Shown: positions 22,796 through 31,295, counted from the stretch's first letter. The stretch: DNA of 46,057 nt from Oscillibacter sp. ER4 (GCF_000765235.1 NZ_JPJG01000055.1:1-46057); one strand, 5' to 3'. Notes: generated by a model not told the origin, from the letters alone. A program made the numbers and translations.

Positions 22796-22806
22796 AGGAG
22801 TAAGCG

Positions 22807-23076
22807 ATGCGAAAGAAAGTGATGGCGTTCAACGCCAAGGTGAACGCATGGATCATGAAGCGCCTCAAGGGCGTGTGGCTCGACCCGATCTTCTGTGCAA
22901 TCTTTGCCATCATGTGTGTGGCAAGCATCATCGGCGCGCTGCATCTGCACAGGGATACGCTTTACTATTCCGCGCTGATTTGGGCGTTGGCCACGCTGCT
23001 GTGCCTGCGCCGCATCCAGCGCATCAAAAAGCACGAAAAAGAACAAACTCAAAGCCAAAATACGGAGGAGAAATGA
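22807..23076 (+). CDS. Small two-helix membrane protein, unknown
   Basis: 89 residues. A basic N terminus (MRKKVMAFNAKVNAW) precedes two hydrophobic segments, LDPIFCAIFAIMCVASIIGA and LYYSALIWALATLLCL, and a basic and Gln-rich tail. The ribosome site AAAGGAG is well placed. It lies 11 bases after xpaC and its stop nearly abuts telA, so it belongs to the same transcript. I do not recognise the family. Confidence 0.7.
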   Translation: MRKKVMAFNAKVNAWIMKRLKGVWLDPIFCAIFAIMCVASIIGALHLHRDTLYYSALIWALATLLCLRRIQRIKKHEKEQTQSQNTEEK

Positions 23077-23077
23077 T

Positions 23078-24241
23078 ATGAGCGACAACATGATGCCCGA
23101 GCTGACCCTGAACCCCACCGAAGCGGCGCAGGAGGCCGTTCCCGAGCTGACGCTCACGCCCGAAGCGCCCGCTGCGCCCGAGGCGGAGAAAAAGGAAGTC
23201 GAGCCCGTCAAGGTCGATGAGAGCATGCTCACCGAGCAGGAGAAGAAAGCTGTCAACGATTTTGCGAAAAAGATCGACATCACGGATACGAACCTCGTGC
23301 TCAACTACGGCGTGGCCGCGCAGAAGAGCGTTGCGACGTTCTCGGAAAATGCACTGTCCTCCGTGCGCAACAAGGACCTGGGCGAAGTGGGCGAGACGCT
23401 CTCGAACCTCGTCGTCGAGGTCAAGGGCTTCGGTCAGGAGGAGAAGAAGGGCTTCGCAGGCCTGTTCCACAAGCAGAAGGATAAGCTCGAGCTGATGCGC
23501 GCGCAGTACGGCAAGGCCGAGACGAGCGTGAACCGCATTGTTTCTGAGCTTGAAAAGCATCAGGTCACGCTGATGAAGGACATCGCGATGCTCGACCAGA
23601 TGTATGAGCTGAACCTCAAGTACTACAAAGAACTGACCATGTATATCATCGCGGGCAAAAAGCGTCTGGCCGAGGTCCGCTCCGGCGAGCTCGAGGAGCT
23701 GCGCAAAAAGGCGGAGGCCAGCGGCCTTGCCGAGGATGCGCAGGCATACAACGACTACGCGCAGAAGTGCGAGCGCTTTGAAAAGAAGCTGCATGACTTG
23801 GAGCTCACGCGCATGGTCTCGCTCCAAATGGGCCCGCAGACGAGACTTCTCCAGAACAACGACACGCTGATGGTCGAAAAGATCCAGTCCTCGCTCGTCA
23901 ATACCATCCCCCTCTGGAAGAGCCAGATGGTGCTCGCGCTCGGCATGGAGCACAGCCGTCAGGCCACGGCCGCACAGAGCGCCGTGACGGAGACGACGAA
24001 CGAGCTGCTCAAGAAGAACGCCGACATGCTCAAGATGGGCACCATCGCCACGGCCAAGGAGGCCGAGCGCAGCATCGTCGATATCGAGACGCTGCAGCAC
24101 ACGAACGAGCAGCTCGTCTCCACGCTCGACGAAGTCGTGAACATTCAGCGCGAGGGTGCGCAGAAGCGCAAGGAAGCGGAGGTCGAGCTCGGCCGCATCG
24201 AAGGCGAGCTGAAGCAGAAGCTCATGGAGCTGAGAAGCTGA
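23078..24241 (+). CDS. telA: TelA-family toxic anion resistance protein (387 aa)
   Basis: Cytoplasmic helical protein of the TelA (PF05816) family, linked to tellurite and cell-envelope antibiotic tolerance. After a variable acidic, Pro-rich first 50 residues, the family core begins at KKAVNDFAKKIDITDTNLVL, includes the early GEVGETLSNLVVEVKGF segment and long coiled helices, and ends with a coiled coil (EAEVELGRIEGELKQKLMEL). The start ATG has GGAGG upstream in the end of the previous gene. It is in the operon with xpaC and the TPM gene. Confidence 0.92.
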   Translation: MSDNMMPELTLNPTEAAQEAVPELTLTPEAPAAPEAEKKEVEPVKVDESMLTEQEKKAVNDFAKKIDITDTNLVLNYGVAAQKSVATFSENALSSVRNKDLGEVGETLSNLVVEVKGFGQEEKKGFAGLFHKQKDKLELMRAQYGKAETSVNRIVSELEKHQVTLMKDIAMLDQMYELNLKYYKELTMYIIAGKKRLAEVRSGELEELRKKAEASGLAEDAQAYNDYAQKCERFEKKLHDLELTRMVSLQMGPQTRLLQNNDTLMVEKIQSSLVNTIPLWKSQMVLALGMEHSRQATAAQSAVTETTNELLKKNADMLKMGTIATAKEAERSIVDIETLQHTNEQLVSTLDEVVNIQREGAQKRKEAEVELGRIEGELKQKLMELRS

Positions 24242-24264
24242 GACGCTCCGGATAGGAGAAACAC

Positions 24265-25307
24265 ATGAAATTCTTTCAAAAACGCGGTGTCGCCATCGTC
24301 GTGCTGATTCTGGCGATCGTCGCATCCAGTGCGTGGGGACTGCACAAGGCGCCCGCCGTCTCTACGCCGGAGGGCGGGGAAAAGCTCGATCCCTCACTTT
24401 CTGCGGCGGCCTTTACGCAGTATGTGCGCGATGATGCGGTGTTCTTTCCGACAAGACTGAGGAGGCTATCGGCCTCTACAACGCCAACTGGGACAAGATG
24501 TTCGGCAGCATCATGGCTGTCGTCACGACCGAATCCGCAAACGACATAGAGAATGCGGCGTATGATTACGCCATCGAGATGCAGCTTGCGGAAAATGATG
24601 CGATCCTGGTCATCGCAAAACAGCAGCAGGACTACTACCTGCTTGCCAGCGGCGATTTTTACGACCTGCTCAGCGGCCTTTCGCAGAGCTTTGTTGCCTC
24701 CTGCATGGCGGATAACGTGCAGAAGGGCGATTATGACGCGGCGGTGTGCTCGCTTTGCGCCGCGCTCCATGTGGAGCTGAGCCAGCAGTATCAGCAGAGC
24801 GAGGCGGCGCTGGACGAGGCGGCCAACGGTGTGATGTTCATCATGATCCTCATCATATTCTTTGTCCTCTGGATCATGCTTGACGGCATGCGTTATCGCC
24901 GCTATCGCCGCCGCTACATGATGCCCGGCATGGGCGTGCCGACGGTGATGTATCACCCCATCTTCTGGGGACGCCGTCCTCCGCGCGGCCCGCGTCCGCC
25001 CCGTTCGGGCGGCCCCCGTCCTCCACAGGGCGGCCCCAGACCGCCGCGCAGCGGCGGCTCCTCCGGCGGTAATCGCCGCCCGCCCCAGCAGCCGAGACGG
25101 CCTTCCGGTTCCTCGGGTAGCAGCTTTGGCGGGTTTGGCAGCAGCGGCCGCGGCGGCAGCTTTGGCAGCGGAAACTTCGGCGGATTTGGCGGCAGCAGCC
25201 GTGGCGGCGGATTCGGCGGTGGCGGCAGCCGCGGCGGTGGCTTCGGTGGAGGTCGCAGCGGCGGATTTGGCGGTGGCCGCGGAGGCGGCTTCGGCGGAAG
25301 ACGCTGA
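24265..25307 (+). pseudogene. TPM-domain membrane protein with Gly-rich tail, split by a frameshift
   Basis: The first frame encodes a signal or anchor segment (FQKRGVAIVVLILAIVASSA) and the start of a TPM domain up to YVRDDAVFF. The continuation, SDKTEEAIGLYNANWDKMF, is found one base back, near 24447, and runs on through the TPM domain, a membrane helix (MFIMILIIFFVLWIMLDGM) and a Pro/Arg then Gly/Phe-rich tail (GGFGG repeats). Joining the frames at GTGTTCTTTCCGAC restores one ordinary protein of about 347 residues. The site is not a good slippery heptamer, so a one-base deletion or a sequencing error is more likely than programmed shifting. TPM proteins sit in membranes and are often found near stress operons. 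Confidence 0.8.
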
Positions 25308-25333
25308 AAAGCCAAAACCCCTGACACAAAACG

Positions 25334-25368
25334 AAAAGCACGTCTGCTTGGCAGGCGTGCTTTTTCTT
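25334..25368 (+). terminator. Terminator of the xpaC-telA-TPM operon
   Basis: Stem AAAAGCACGTCTGC/GCAGGCGTGCTTTT with a TTG loop and a T tract. Confidence 0.88.
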
Positions 25369-25562
25369 ACTTTGATTGCGGCCTGAAAGGCGATGACAGA
25401 CAGGCTCGCACAGCATTGTAGATTTTCCGAGGAATACAATGCTGCTTATCGGATCTTCTCAAGTGCAACAGTGGGATCGCAGAGGAAAGCCTCACTCCGG
25501 CACTGCCCAGGCCAAACGACCACAATTTTAATATCCGGATTTTCTTTTGCCCGTTCAAAGAA
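25369..25562. other. Intergenic stretch without a supported gene
   Basis: No start-bearing gene is supported. On the minus strand, 25446-25562 stays open and reads as protein-like (AKENPDIKIVVVWPGQ, then CRSEAFLCDPTVALEKIR and a stop). It has no start codon of its own before running into the tRNA-Leu terminator. It may be a leftover C terminus of a deleted gene. Confidence 0.3.
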
Positions 25563-25600
25563 AAGAGCAGAGGACCTGCGCCGCAGGTCCTCTGCTCTTG
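25563..25600 (-). terminator. Terminator of tRNA-Leu
   Basis: Seventeen-base-pair stem (25563-25579 with 25583-25599) directly after the tRNA CCA end, followed on the minus strand by TTTTCTTT. Confidence 0.85.
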
Positions 25601-25685
25601 GTGCCGGTGACCGGACTCGAACCGGTACGCTGTCGCCAGCGGCGGATTTTGAGTCCGCTACGTCTACCAATTCCATCACACCGGC
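25599..25685 (-). tRNA. tRNA-Leu (CAA)
   Basis: The minus strand folds into a class II tRNA of 87 bases: acceptor GCCGGTG/CACCGGC, discriminator A and encoded CCA, D arm with GGTAGACG, anticodon loop CTCAAAA between GCGGA and TCCGC (anticodon CAA, reads UUG), a long variable arm GCTGGCGACAGC and T arm GGTTCGAGTCC. Confidence 0.95.
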
Positions 25686-25698
25686 AGGTGCAACAATT

Positions 25699-25727
25699 AT
25701 TATATGCGATGCAGGGAGCATTTGCAA
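25699..25727 (-). promoter_or_regulatory. Promoter of tRNA-Leu
   Basis: Minus-strand TTGCAA (25727-25722), 17 bases, TATAAT (25704-25699), 14 bases before the tRNA. Confidence 0.75.
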
Positions 25728-25738
25728 GCAAAAGTTTT

Positions 25739-25774
25739 CGAAAAAAGGCTCCGACGCACTGCGCCGGAGCCTTT
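25739..25774 (-). terminator. Terminator of adenine deaminase gene
   Basis: Stem AAAGGCTCCG/CGGAGCCTTT; on the minus strand it is followed by TTTTTT. Confidence 0.85.
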
Positions 25775-25786
25775 CACAATGTAAGA

Positions 25787-27520
25787 TCACACGTAGCGCT
25801 GATTGATGACGTCGAACACGCCGCGCGTCGTGAGGCGCAGCGTTGGAATGACGGTCAGCGCCATGAACGAAAGCGTCATAAACGGGTCGACCCCGCGCGA
25901 GACGCCGAGCTTGAAGGCCTGCTCCTTGGCGTTTTCGAGCGCCTCGTTGACCTCGATAAGCGGCGCTTCGCTCATGATGCCTGCAATCTGGAGCTGGAGC
26001 TCGCCGAGCACCTTGCCGTCGTCCATCACGACGATGCCGCCGCCGAGCTCGACGACGCGGTTGACCGCCGCGGCCATGTCCTCCTCGTTCGCGCCGACGA
26101 CGATAATGTTGTGGCTGTCGTGCGAGATGGATGTCGCCACCGCGCCGGACTTGAGGCCGTAGCCCTTGATGTAGCCGATGCCGATGTGGTGCGTGTTCTT
26201 GTGGCGCTCGATGACGGCAATTTTCAAGATATCGTCCTCAACGCTGATCTTTTCGGCGTAGCCCGCATCGGTCGTGACGATCTCGCCGGGCACCATGCCG
26301 AGCACCGCGCGCGGGCGGGACTCGATAAAGTCCGTGGCCTCAAGGTGCGCAACGTGGAACGTCTCGTGCGAGCGCTTGACGAGGTGCGGATCGATCTCGG
26401 GCGCTTCAAACGGCGTGACGGTCTTGCCGTCGAACATCAGCTTGCCCTTCTTGTAGACCTCAAGGATGTTGAAGCTGTCGAAATTGTCGATCACGACAAA
26501 GTCCGCAAGAAAGCCCGGTGCGATTGCGCCGCGGTTGTTGAGCAGGAAGTAGCGCGCGGCGTGGTGGCTCGCGCATTTGACGGCGATGATCGGGTCGACG
26601 CCCGACTTGATGGCACGGCGCACGATGTAGTCGATGTGGCCCTTTTCGAGAAGATCGTTCGGGTGCTTGTCGTCCGTGCAGAACATGCAGTAGGTGTAAT
26701 ACTGCGGTGTGAGCAGCGGGAGCAGCGCGTCGAGGTTGCGCGCGGCCGTGCCCTCGCGGATCATGATGTACTGTCCGCGCTCGAGCTTGGCGATGGCATC
26801 CTCCACGGTGCTGCACTCGTGGTCGGAATAGACGCCGGCGGCGATGTAGGCGTTCAGGTCGTTGCCCGAAAGGCCGGGGGCGTGGCCGTCGATTTTTTTG
26901 TGGTGCGCCTGCGCGGCGACGATCTTTTCGAGCACCTGCTCGTCGGCGTTCGCGACGCCGACATAGTTCATCATTTCGGCCAGACCCTCGACGCGGTTGT
27001 GCTCGTAGAACGAGTCGATCGCGCGGTAATCGAGCACCGCGCCGGATTCGTCGAGCGGCGTTGCGGGCACGCAGGAGGGGAGCATGAAGCGCACGTCAAC
27101 GGGCAGATCTTCCGTCGCCTGCAGCATATACTCGATGCCGTCGGTGCCCATGACATTGGCGATCTCGTGCGGGTCGGTGATGACGGTCGTGGTGCCGTGC
27201 GGAATGACGGCGTTGGCAAATTCCTTGGGGGAAACGAGCGCGCTCTCTAAGTGGATGTGCGCGTCGACAAAGCCGGGCAGCACGAGCTTGCCGCCCATGT
27301 CGATCTCGACCACGCCCTCGTAATGCTCGCCCATGCCTGCGATTAGCCCTTCGGCCACGGCGATGTCGCCATGACTGAGCTCGTTGCAGAAGACGTTCAC
27401 ATACGTCGCGTTCTTGAGCACGAGGTCGGCCTTCTGCCGTCCCGAGGCCACCTCGACGACGTGGAGCTTCTTGTTCAGCTTGCGGTTGATCTTTCCTGCG
27501 TAGCTTTCCCGGTATGCCAT
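25787..27520 (-). CDS. ade: Adenine deaminase (577 aa)
   Basis: Metal-dependent amidohydrolase that converts adenine to hypoxanthine for purine salvage. Key features are LVLPGFVDAHIHLESALVSP with the HxH metal site, GTTTVITDPHEIANVMGT, the SDHEC motif near residue 235, and the C-terminal Ade domain (GGGIVVMDDGKVLGELQLQI and the FMTLSFMALTVIPTLRL end). The length fits the family. Start at 27520 after AAGGAGG. A candidate promoter lies at 27596-27624. A phosphoribosyltransferase gene (28889-29449) about 1.4 kb away may act in the same salvage pathway but is transcribed separately. Confidence 0.95.
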   Translation of the reverse strand: MAYRESYAGKINRKLNKKLHVVEVASGRQKADLVLKNATYVNVFCNELSHGDIAVAEGLIAGMGEHYEGVVEIDMGGKLVLPGFVDAHIHLESALVSPKEFANAVIPHGTTTVITDPHEIANVMGTDGIEYMLQATEDLPVDVRFMLPSCVPATPLDESGAVLDYRAIDSFYEHNRVEGLAEMMNYVGVANADEQVLEKIVAAQAHHKKIDGHAPGLSGNDLNAYIAAGVYSDHECSTVEDAIAKLERGQYIMIREGTAARNLDALLPLLTPQYYTYCMFCTDDKHPNDLLEKGHIDYIVRRAIKSGVDPIIAVKCASHHAARYFLLNNRGAIAPGFLADFVVIDNFDSFNILEVYKKGKLMFDGKTVTPFEAPEIDPHLVKRSHETFHVAHLEATDFIESRPRAVLGMVPGEIVTTDAGYAEKISVEDDILKIAVIERHKNTHHIGIGYIKGYGLKSGAVATSISHDSHNIIVVGANEEDMAAAVNRVVELGGGIVVMDDGKVLGELQLQIAGIMSEAPLIEVNEALENAKEQAFKLGVSRGVDPFMTLSFMALTVIPTLRLTTRGVFDVINQRYV

Positions 27521-27595
27521 GCGTTTTCCTCCTTATTTTGTTGTGTTTGACCAGTTTATCGGATGAATCATCCATCTTCCTCGTTTATTTTTTAT

Positions 27596-27624
27596 AGGAT
27601 ACTACGTTCTTTTGCACTTGTCCA
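27596..27624 (-). promoter_or_regulatory. Candidate promoter of ade
   Basis: Minus-strand TGGACA (27624-27619), 17 bases, TATCCT (27601-27596). I looked for a purine riboswitch in the short leader and saw none. Confidence 0.5.
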
Positions 27625-27689
27625 GCAGAAAAAGCTAAAATATTTTTAGTAAAACTGACGAAAAGTGAGAAGAACGCAGAAGTTCACTG

Positions 27690-27788
27690 CATCATAAACT
27701 GTATGATGGACCGGACAAATACAGGCCGTTGCCGAAAGATTGCTTTTCACAAAATGCTGTTTACAAGCATCTGATAATACAGTATAAT
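27690..27788 (+). promoter_or_regulatory. Palindrome and promoter upstream of the CPBP gene
   Basis: The AT-rich gap 27521-27936 holds the ade promoter, a CATCATA-AACTG-TATGATG palindrome (27690-27708) that could be an operator, and a good plus-strand promoter TTTACA (27760-27765), 17 bases, TATAAT (27783-27788). The rest of the gap, including the 148-base leader, shows nothing else I can name. Confidence 0.6.
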
Positions 27789-27936
27789 TAAACAAACGGT
27801 ATTGAAATAAATGAATATTTTCAACTAAAAGACAAATAAAACGCGCTGGCATTCACTGCGCCGGGCTTGCTTGAAGTGGCCCGCACACAAAATGGAGGCT
27901 GCGGCAATTTTAGGACCGGACAAGGAGGGGGAAGAT

Positions 27937-28823
27937 ATGAAAACCGAGCATTCCTATTCCGCAAAGGGCGTTTTGGCTGCGCTGGGGAGATCCGCTTTGT
28001 ATCAGCTCTTTTTCGTGGCGGTGCAGGTTTTGCTGCCATTTGTCTATGGGATCGGTATCGCTGCCGATGCAGCGATCAATAGGGGAGCGGACCTTGCACA
28101 GGGGGGGCGCAGGCGGTGGCGGAGCGGCTTCTTGACGGCCTGTCGGCGCTCACGCTGCTATCGTGTCTGATCATCGCCGCGGTACTGCTGCTGTGGTTCC
28201 TGCTGCGGAAAAAGCCGCTATCCGAGGCGGCGGGCCTTCGTTACTGCTCGGGCTGGACGGTGGGCTTCTGCGCCTTCGGCGCGGTCGGCCTCTATGTGCT
28301 GGTCAGTCTGGTGCTTGCCCTGCTGCCGGAAAGCTGGATGGAGGAATATGGAAAAGCCATGCGCCTGAGCACAGAGACGGGACTGATCCCGGCGCTTGCC
28401 GTGGTGGCCGGCGCGCCGGTTGCGGAGGAGCTCGTGTTCCGCGGCGTCATCCAGTCGCGGCTGGAACGGGCCATGCCGGTGTGGATCGCAATTGTACTGC
28501 AAGCGGTACTCTTTGGATTCATCCACGGAACGCCGGTGCAGATCGGCTACGCGTTTCTCATGGGCCTGCTTTTCGGCTATATTTGCTATCGTACGGGGAG
28601 CATCCTGCCCACGATCGCCGCGCACGCCGCGTTCAACGCAATGAACGACCCGCTGGGGCTTTTGGGCGGTTTTGCGGAGAAGTGGCAGTTCCTTGCCGTC
28701 ATGGCCGCCGTATGCGCGGCGGGCTGCGTGCTCTGCCGCCGCGGTTTGAGCGGACTAAGAACAGCGCCGGAGGCCGAAGCAAGGCCTACATCGCCGACGG
28801 TCTGCGAGGAGATCACCGAATAA
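27937..28823 (+). pseudogene. CPBP-family intramembrane protease, frame broken at a G7 run
   Basis: A strong ribosome site (AAGGAGGGG) and ATG at 27937 begin a membrane protein (residues 1-57) whose frame leaves the family at LAQG. From 28107 the next frame back continues AQAVAERLLDGLSALTLL and carries the full CPBP (Abi/CAAX-protease-like) core: EELVFRGVIQSRLE (EExxxR), FGFIHG and HAAFN. The break lies at CAG GGG GGG CGC (28099-28110). A one-base slip back on G GGG GGG, or one extra G in the run, restores the whole protein of about 295 residues. Possible meanings: mutation, sequencing error, phase variation or programmed frameshifting. The core alone could start from a GTG at 28116. Confidence 0.82.
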
Positions 28824-28828
28824 CAGAG

Positions 28829-28866
28829 AAAGCGCCTTTCAAAGAAAGCTCTTTGAAAGGCGCTTT
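28829..28866. terminator. Bidirectional hairpin between CPBP gene and phosphoribosyltransferase
   Basis: Perfect 16-base-pair stem AAAGCGCCTTTCAAAG/CTTTGAAAGGCGCTTT with a six-base loop between convergent genes. T runs are short on both sides. Confidence 0.75.
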
Positions 28867-28888
28867 GCGCTTCTGTGATTGAATCTTT

Positions 28889-29449
28889 TTACTTCACGCT
28901 GCCGTCGGCGTTGAAGACGGGCAGCTTTTCAAGGAACAGGATGTCCTTGCGGTCGGCTGCGCCGCCCTCGGCGAGAACGGCCATGCGGCCCGTAACGGTG
29001 CCGCCCGCCTTTTCGACGAGTGCTTCCATCGCCTTGAGCGAGCCGCCCGTGGAGATCACGTCGTCAACGAGCAAAATCTTCTTGCCGCGGATGAGATCCG
29101 CGTCGTCAGAGCCGAGGAAAAGCTTCTGCTGGGCGACGGTGGTGATGGACTTGTCCTCCACGGAAATGGGGTCGGGCATGTAGACCTTGGGGCCCTTGCG
29201 CGCGATAAAATACTTTTTCGCGCCGCTCTGGCGCGCCATCTCGTGGATGAGGGGGATGGACTTGGCCTCAGCGGTGAAGAGGTAGTCGTAGTCGATGCCC
29301 TCGGCGAGCTTCAAGAGCTCTTCTGCGCAGCGCACGGTCAGCTCCGCGTCGCCGAACATGATGAAAGCACCGATATAAAGATCGTCCGTTACCTTGCAGA
29401 TGGGAAAGTCGCGGTCAAGACCCGCGACATGCATCGGATAAGTCGCCAT
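28889..29449 (-). CDS. Phosphoribosyltransferase (adenine-type, 186 aa)
   Basis: Type I phosphoribosyltransferase with the PRPP-binding loop KKILLVDDVISTGGSLKAME and an upstream flexible-loop region (KYFIARKGPKVYMPDP). The N-terminal part (DLYIGAFIMFGDAELT, TAEAKSIPLIHEMA) resembles proteins annotated as adenine phosphoribosyltransferase in Clostridia. It would convert a purine base and PRPP to the nucleotide for salvage, which fits adenine deaminase in the neighbourhood. It differs enough from classical Apt that the base is uncertain. It has its own promoter at 29512-29539. Confidence 0.82.
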   Translation of the reverse strand: MATYPMHVAGLDRDFPICKVTDDLYIGAFIMFGDAELTVRCAEELLKLAEGIDYDYLFTAEAKSIPLIHEMARQSGAKKYFIARKGPKVYMPDPISVEDKSITTVAQQKLFLGSDDADLIRGKKILLVDDVISTGGSLKAMEALVEKAGGTVTGRMAVLAEGGAADRKDILFLEKLPVFNADGSVK

Positions 29450-29511
29450 AAAAGGAAGCTCCCTTCGCGTTTTACATCTTTTTCTGCCGTTTCGCGCGGC
29501 AAACAGGATTT

Positions 29512-29539
29512 AGTATATCTTTTTTGCGCGGATTGTCAA
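29512..29539 (-). promoter_or_regulatory. Promoter of the phosphoribosyltransferase gene
   Basis: Minus-strand TTGACA (29539-29534), 16 bases, TATACT (29517-29512). Confidence 0.65.
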
Positions 29540-29543
29540 GCAG

Positions 29544-29744
29544 TCAGACCTCGGTGTCGCCCTCGGGCAGGATGATCGCGCAGGCAATATAGGCGAGCAC
29601 GCCGGTACCGGCGGCCAGAGCGAGGACCGCCCAGAGCACGCGCACGATCGACGGGTCAATGTTGAAGTAGTCTGCGATGCCTGCGCAGACGCCGCAGATC
29701 ATCTTGTTGTTGCGGGACTTGTAAAGACGCTTTCTTTCGTCCAT
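29544..29744 (-). CDS. PspC-domain small membrane protein (66 aa)
   Basis: Consists of one PspC domain: KRLYKSRNNKMICGVCAGIA, DYFNIDPSIVRVLWAVLAL and a terminal hydrophobic helix ending IACAIILPEGDTEV. PspC proteins sense or respond to membrane stress. The start at 29744 has AAGGAG seven bases upstream; the longer open frame has no ribosome site. A likely -10 (TATACT) lies about 65 bases upstream on the minus strand. It is monocistronic. Confidence 0.88.
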   Translation of the reverse strand: MDERKRLYKSRNNKMICGVCAGIADYFNIDPSIVRVLWAVLALAAGTGVLAYIACAIILPEGDTEV

Positions 29745-29937
29745 GATCGTTCTCCTTATCCGGCTGCGAGAGCAGCCACGGTGGGTTTGTAAACAACTAT
29801 TATAGTATACCACGTTTTTGCACGTTGTAAAGTGCGGTTTTTCCGCGTTTTGGGCAGGAAAAGGGGAGTGCGCAGAGGAAAATGCGCGATATTTTGCGCT
29901 TTTGCCGCTTTTTTGCCGGCAAGGGGCAAATTCCCCC

Positions 29938-29966
29938 TTGCAAGTTCCTTTTTTCTGTGATATAAG
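29938..29966 (+). promoter_or_regulatory. Promoter of the pheST T-box transcript
   Basis: TTGCAA (29938-29943), 17 bases, TATAAG (29961-29966), placing the transcript start near 29973. Confidence 0.65.
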
Positions 29967-29972
29967 TACCAC

Positions 29973-30212
29973 TTAGACAAATGCTGTGAAAGGGAAAATA
30001 GCGTGTTTGTTCCGCGTAGAGAGGACCGGTCGGCGGCTGGGAGCCGGTCTGCGGGATGTCGCTTGGTTCGCCCCTGAGCAGCCGCGAGGAAATGCGCGGC
30101 CGGTCAGCCCCCGTTACGGGCAGCGAGCGCGCGCCTTTGGGCGCGAATCAGGGTGGTACCGCGGAAGAAAGTCTTTCGTCCCGAGAGTGTCGGGAGGAAA
30201 GACTATTTTTTT
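29973..30212 (+). ncRNA. T-box riboswitch for phenylalanine
   Basis: The conserved T-box sequence AGGGTGGTACCGCGG lies at 30150-30164. Upstream is a stem I with AGAGAGGACCGG and, on its 3' side, the specifier TTC (30067-30069) in the usual context before CCC.TGAGC. TTC is a phenylalanine codon, which matches the pheS gene downstream. The terminator (GTCTTTC..CCCGA/TCGGG..GAAAGAC, then a T run) spans 30171-30212. Uncharged tRNA-Phe should favour the antiterminator and switch on pheST. Confidence 0.93.
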
Positions 30213-30269
30213 GCCCCTGCCGCCGATTTTTGAAATTCTGCAAATTTTTACCTGAAAAGGAGAAATGAT

Positions 30270-31295
30270 ATGAAACAACAACTGGAAGCGATCCGCAAGG
30301 CGGCGCTCGATGCGATCTCCGACGCCGGTAAGGCGGAGGACCTCGAAGCACTGCGCGTCCGCTACCTTGGCAAAAAGGGGGAGCTGACCGCCGTTTTGAA
30401 GCAGATGGGTAAGCTCAGCGCCGAAGAGCGCCCCGTGATCGGGCAGCTCGCCAACGACGTGCGCGCCAAGCTCGAAGCGAACATCGAGGAAAAGACGAAA
30501 GAGCTCGCCGACAAGGCCATGGAGCTCAAGCTCAAGTCCGAGGCCGTGGACGTGACCATCCCCGGCAAGCAGGAAAAGATCGGCGTGAAGCACCCGATGT
30601 ATCAGGTGCTCGACGAGATCAAGGACATCTTCGTCGGCATGGGCTTTGAAATTCTCGAAGACCGCGAGGTCGAACTTGCCGAGTACAACTTCACGAAGCT
30701 CAACGTCGAGGAGGACCATCCCGCCCGCGAGTGGAGCGACACGTTCTATTTCACCGAGGACAGCTCGATCCTGCTGCGCACGCAGACCTCTCCGATGCAG
30801 ATCCACGCGATGGAGACGCGCGAGCTGCCCATCCGCATTCTAGCCCCCGGCCGCGTGTACCGCAAGGACGAGGTCGACGCCACGCACTCGCCCATGTTCC
30901 ACCAGATCGAGGGCATGGCCATCGACAAGGGCATTACGATGGCGGACCTCAAGGGCACGCTCAACGAGGTCGTGCGCCAGCTCTACGGCGAGCACACGGT
31001 CACGCGCTTCCGCCCCCATCACTTCCCGTTCACCGAGCCGAGCTGCGAAATGGACATTCAGTGCCACAAGTGCCACGGCGCAGGCTGCCCCACCTGCAAG
31101 GGCGAGGGCTGGATCGAGGTGCTCGGCGCCGGCATGATCCACCCGAAGGTCCTCGAGGGCTGCGGCATCGACTCCACGGTCTATTCCGGCTGGGCGTTCG
31201 GCATGGGCCTTGAGCGTCTGGCGCTCGGCCACTTCAAGATCAGCGACCTGCGTTTGATCTTCGAGAACGATGTCCGCTTCCTCGAACAGTTCTAA
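30270..31295 (+). CDS. pheS: Phenylalanine-tRNA ligase alpha subunit (341 aa)
   Basis: Catalytic subunit that charges tRNA-Phe as an alpha2-beta2 enzyme. An N-terminal coiled coil is followed by the class II core with HPMYQVLDEIKDIFVGMGFE (motif 1), GRVYRKDEVDATHSPMFHQI (motif 2 region) and GLERLALGHFKISDLR (motif 3). A Cys-rich insert, CHKCHGAGCPTCKGEGW, is a putative zinc site also seen in other Firmicutes. Expression is controlled by the T-box. The pheS-pheT gap of 163 bases, larger than usual, contains a structured repeat (31307-31422). Confidence 0.97.
   Translation: MKQQLEAIRKAALDAISDAGKAEDLEALRVRYLGKKGELTAVLKQMGKLSAEERPVIGQLANDVRAKLEANIEEKTKELADKAMELKLKSEAVDVTIPGKQEKIGVKHPMYQVLDEIKDIFVGMGFEILEDREVELAEYNFTKLNVEEDHPAREWSDTFYFTEDSSILLRTQTSPMQIHAMETRELPIRILAPGRVYRKDEVDATHSPMFHQIEGMAIDKGITMADLKGTLNEVVRQLYGEHTVTRFRPHHFPFTEPSCEMDIQCHKCHGAGCPTCKGEGWIEVLGAGMIHPKVLEGCGIDSTVYSGWAFGMGLERLALGHFKISDLRLIFENDVRFLEQF

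Noticed and set aside
24439-24455. Programmed frameshift in the TPM-domain gene
   Set aside because: The heptamer there (G TTC TTT) would not re-pair after a one-base slip, so an indel is the simpler reading.
25126-25300. GGCGG-rich stretch as a possible DNA repeat array or CRISPR
   Set aside because: It is coding sequence for the Gly/Phe-rich tail of the TPM-domain protein; repeats are codon-level and irregular.
27521-27640. Purine riboswitch ahead of adenine deaminase
   Set aside because: The leader is short and shows neither the conserved junction sequences nor the paired loops; only a promoter is visible.
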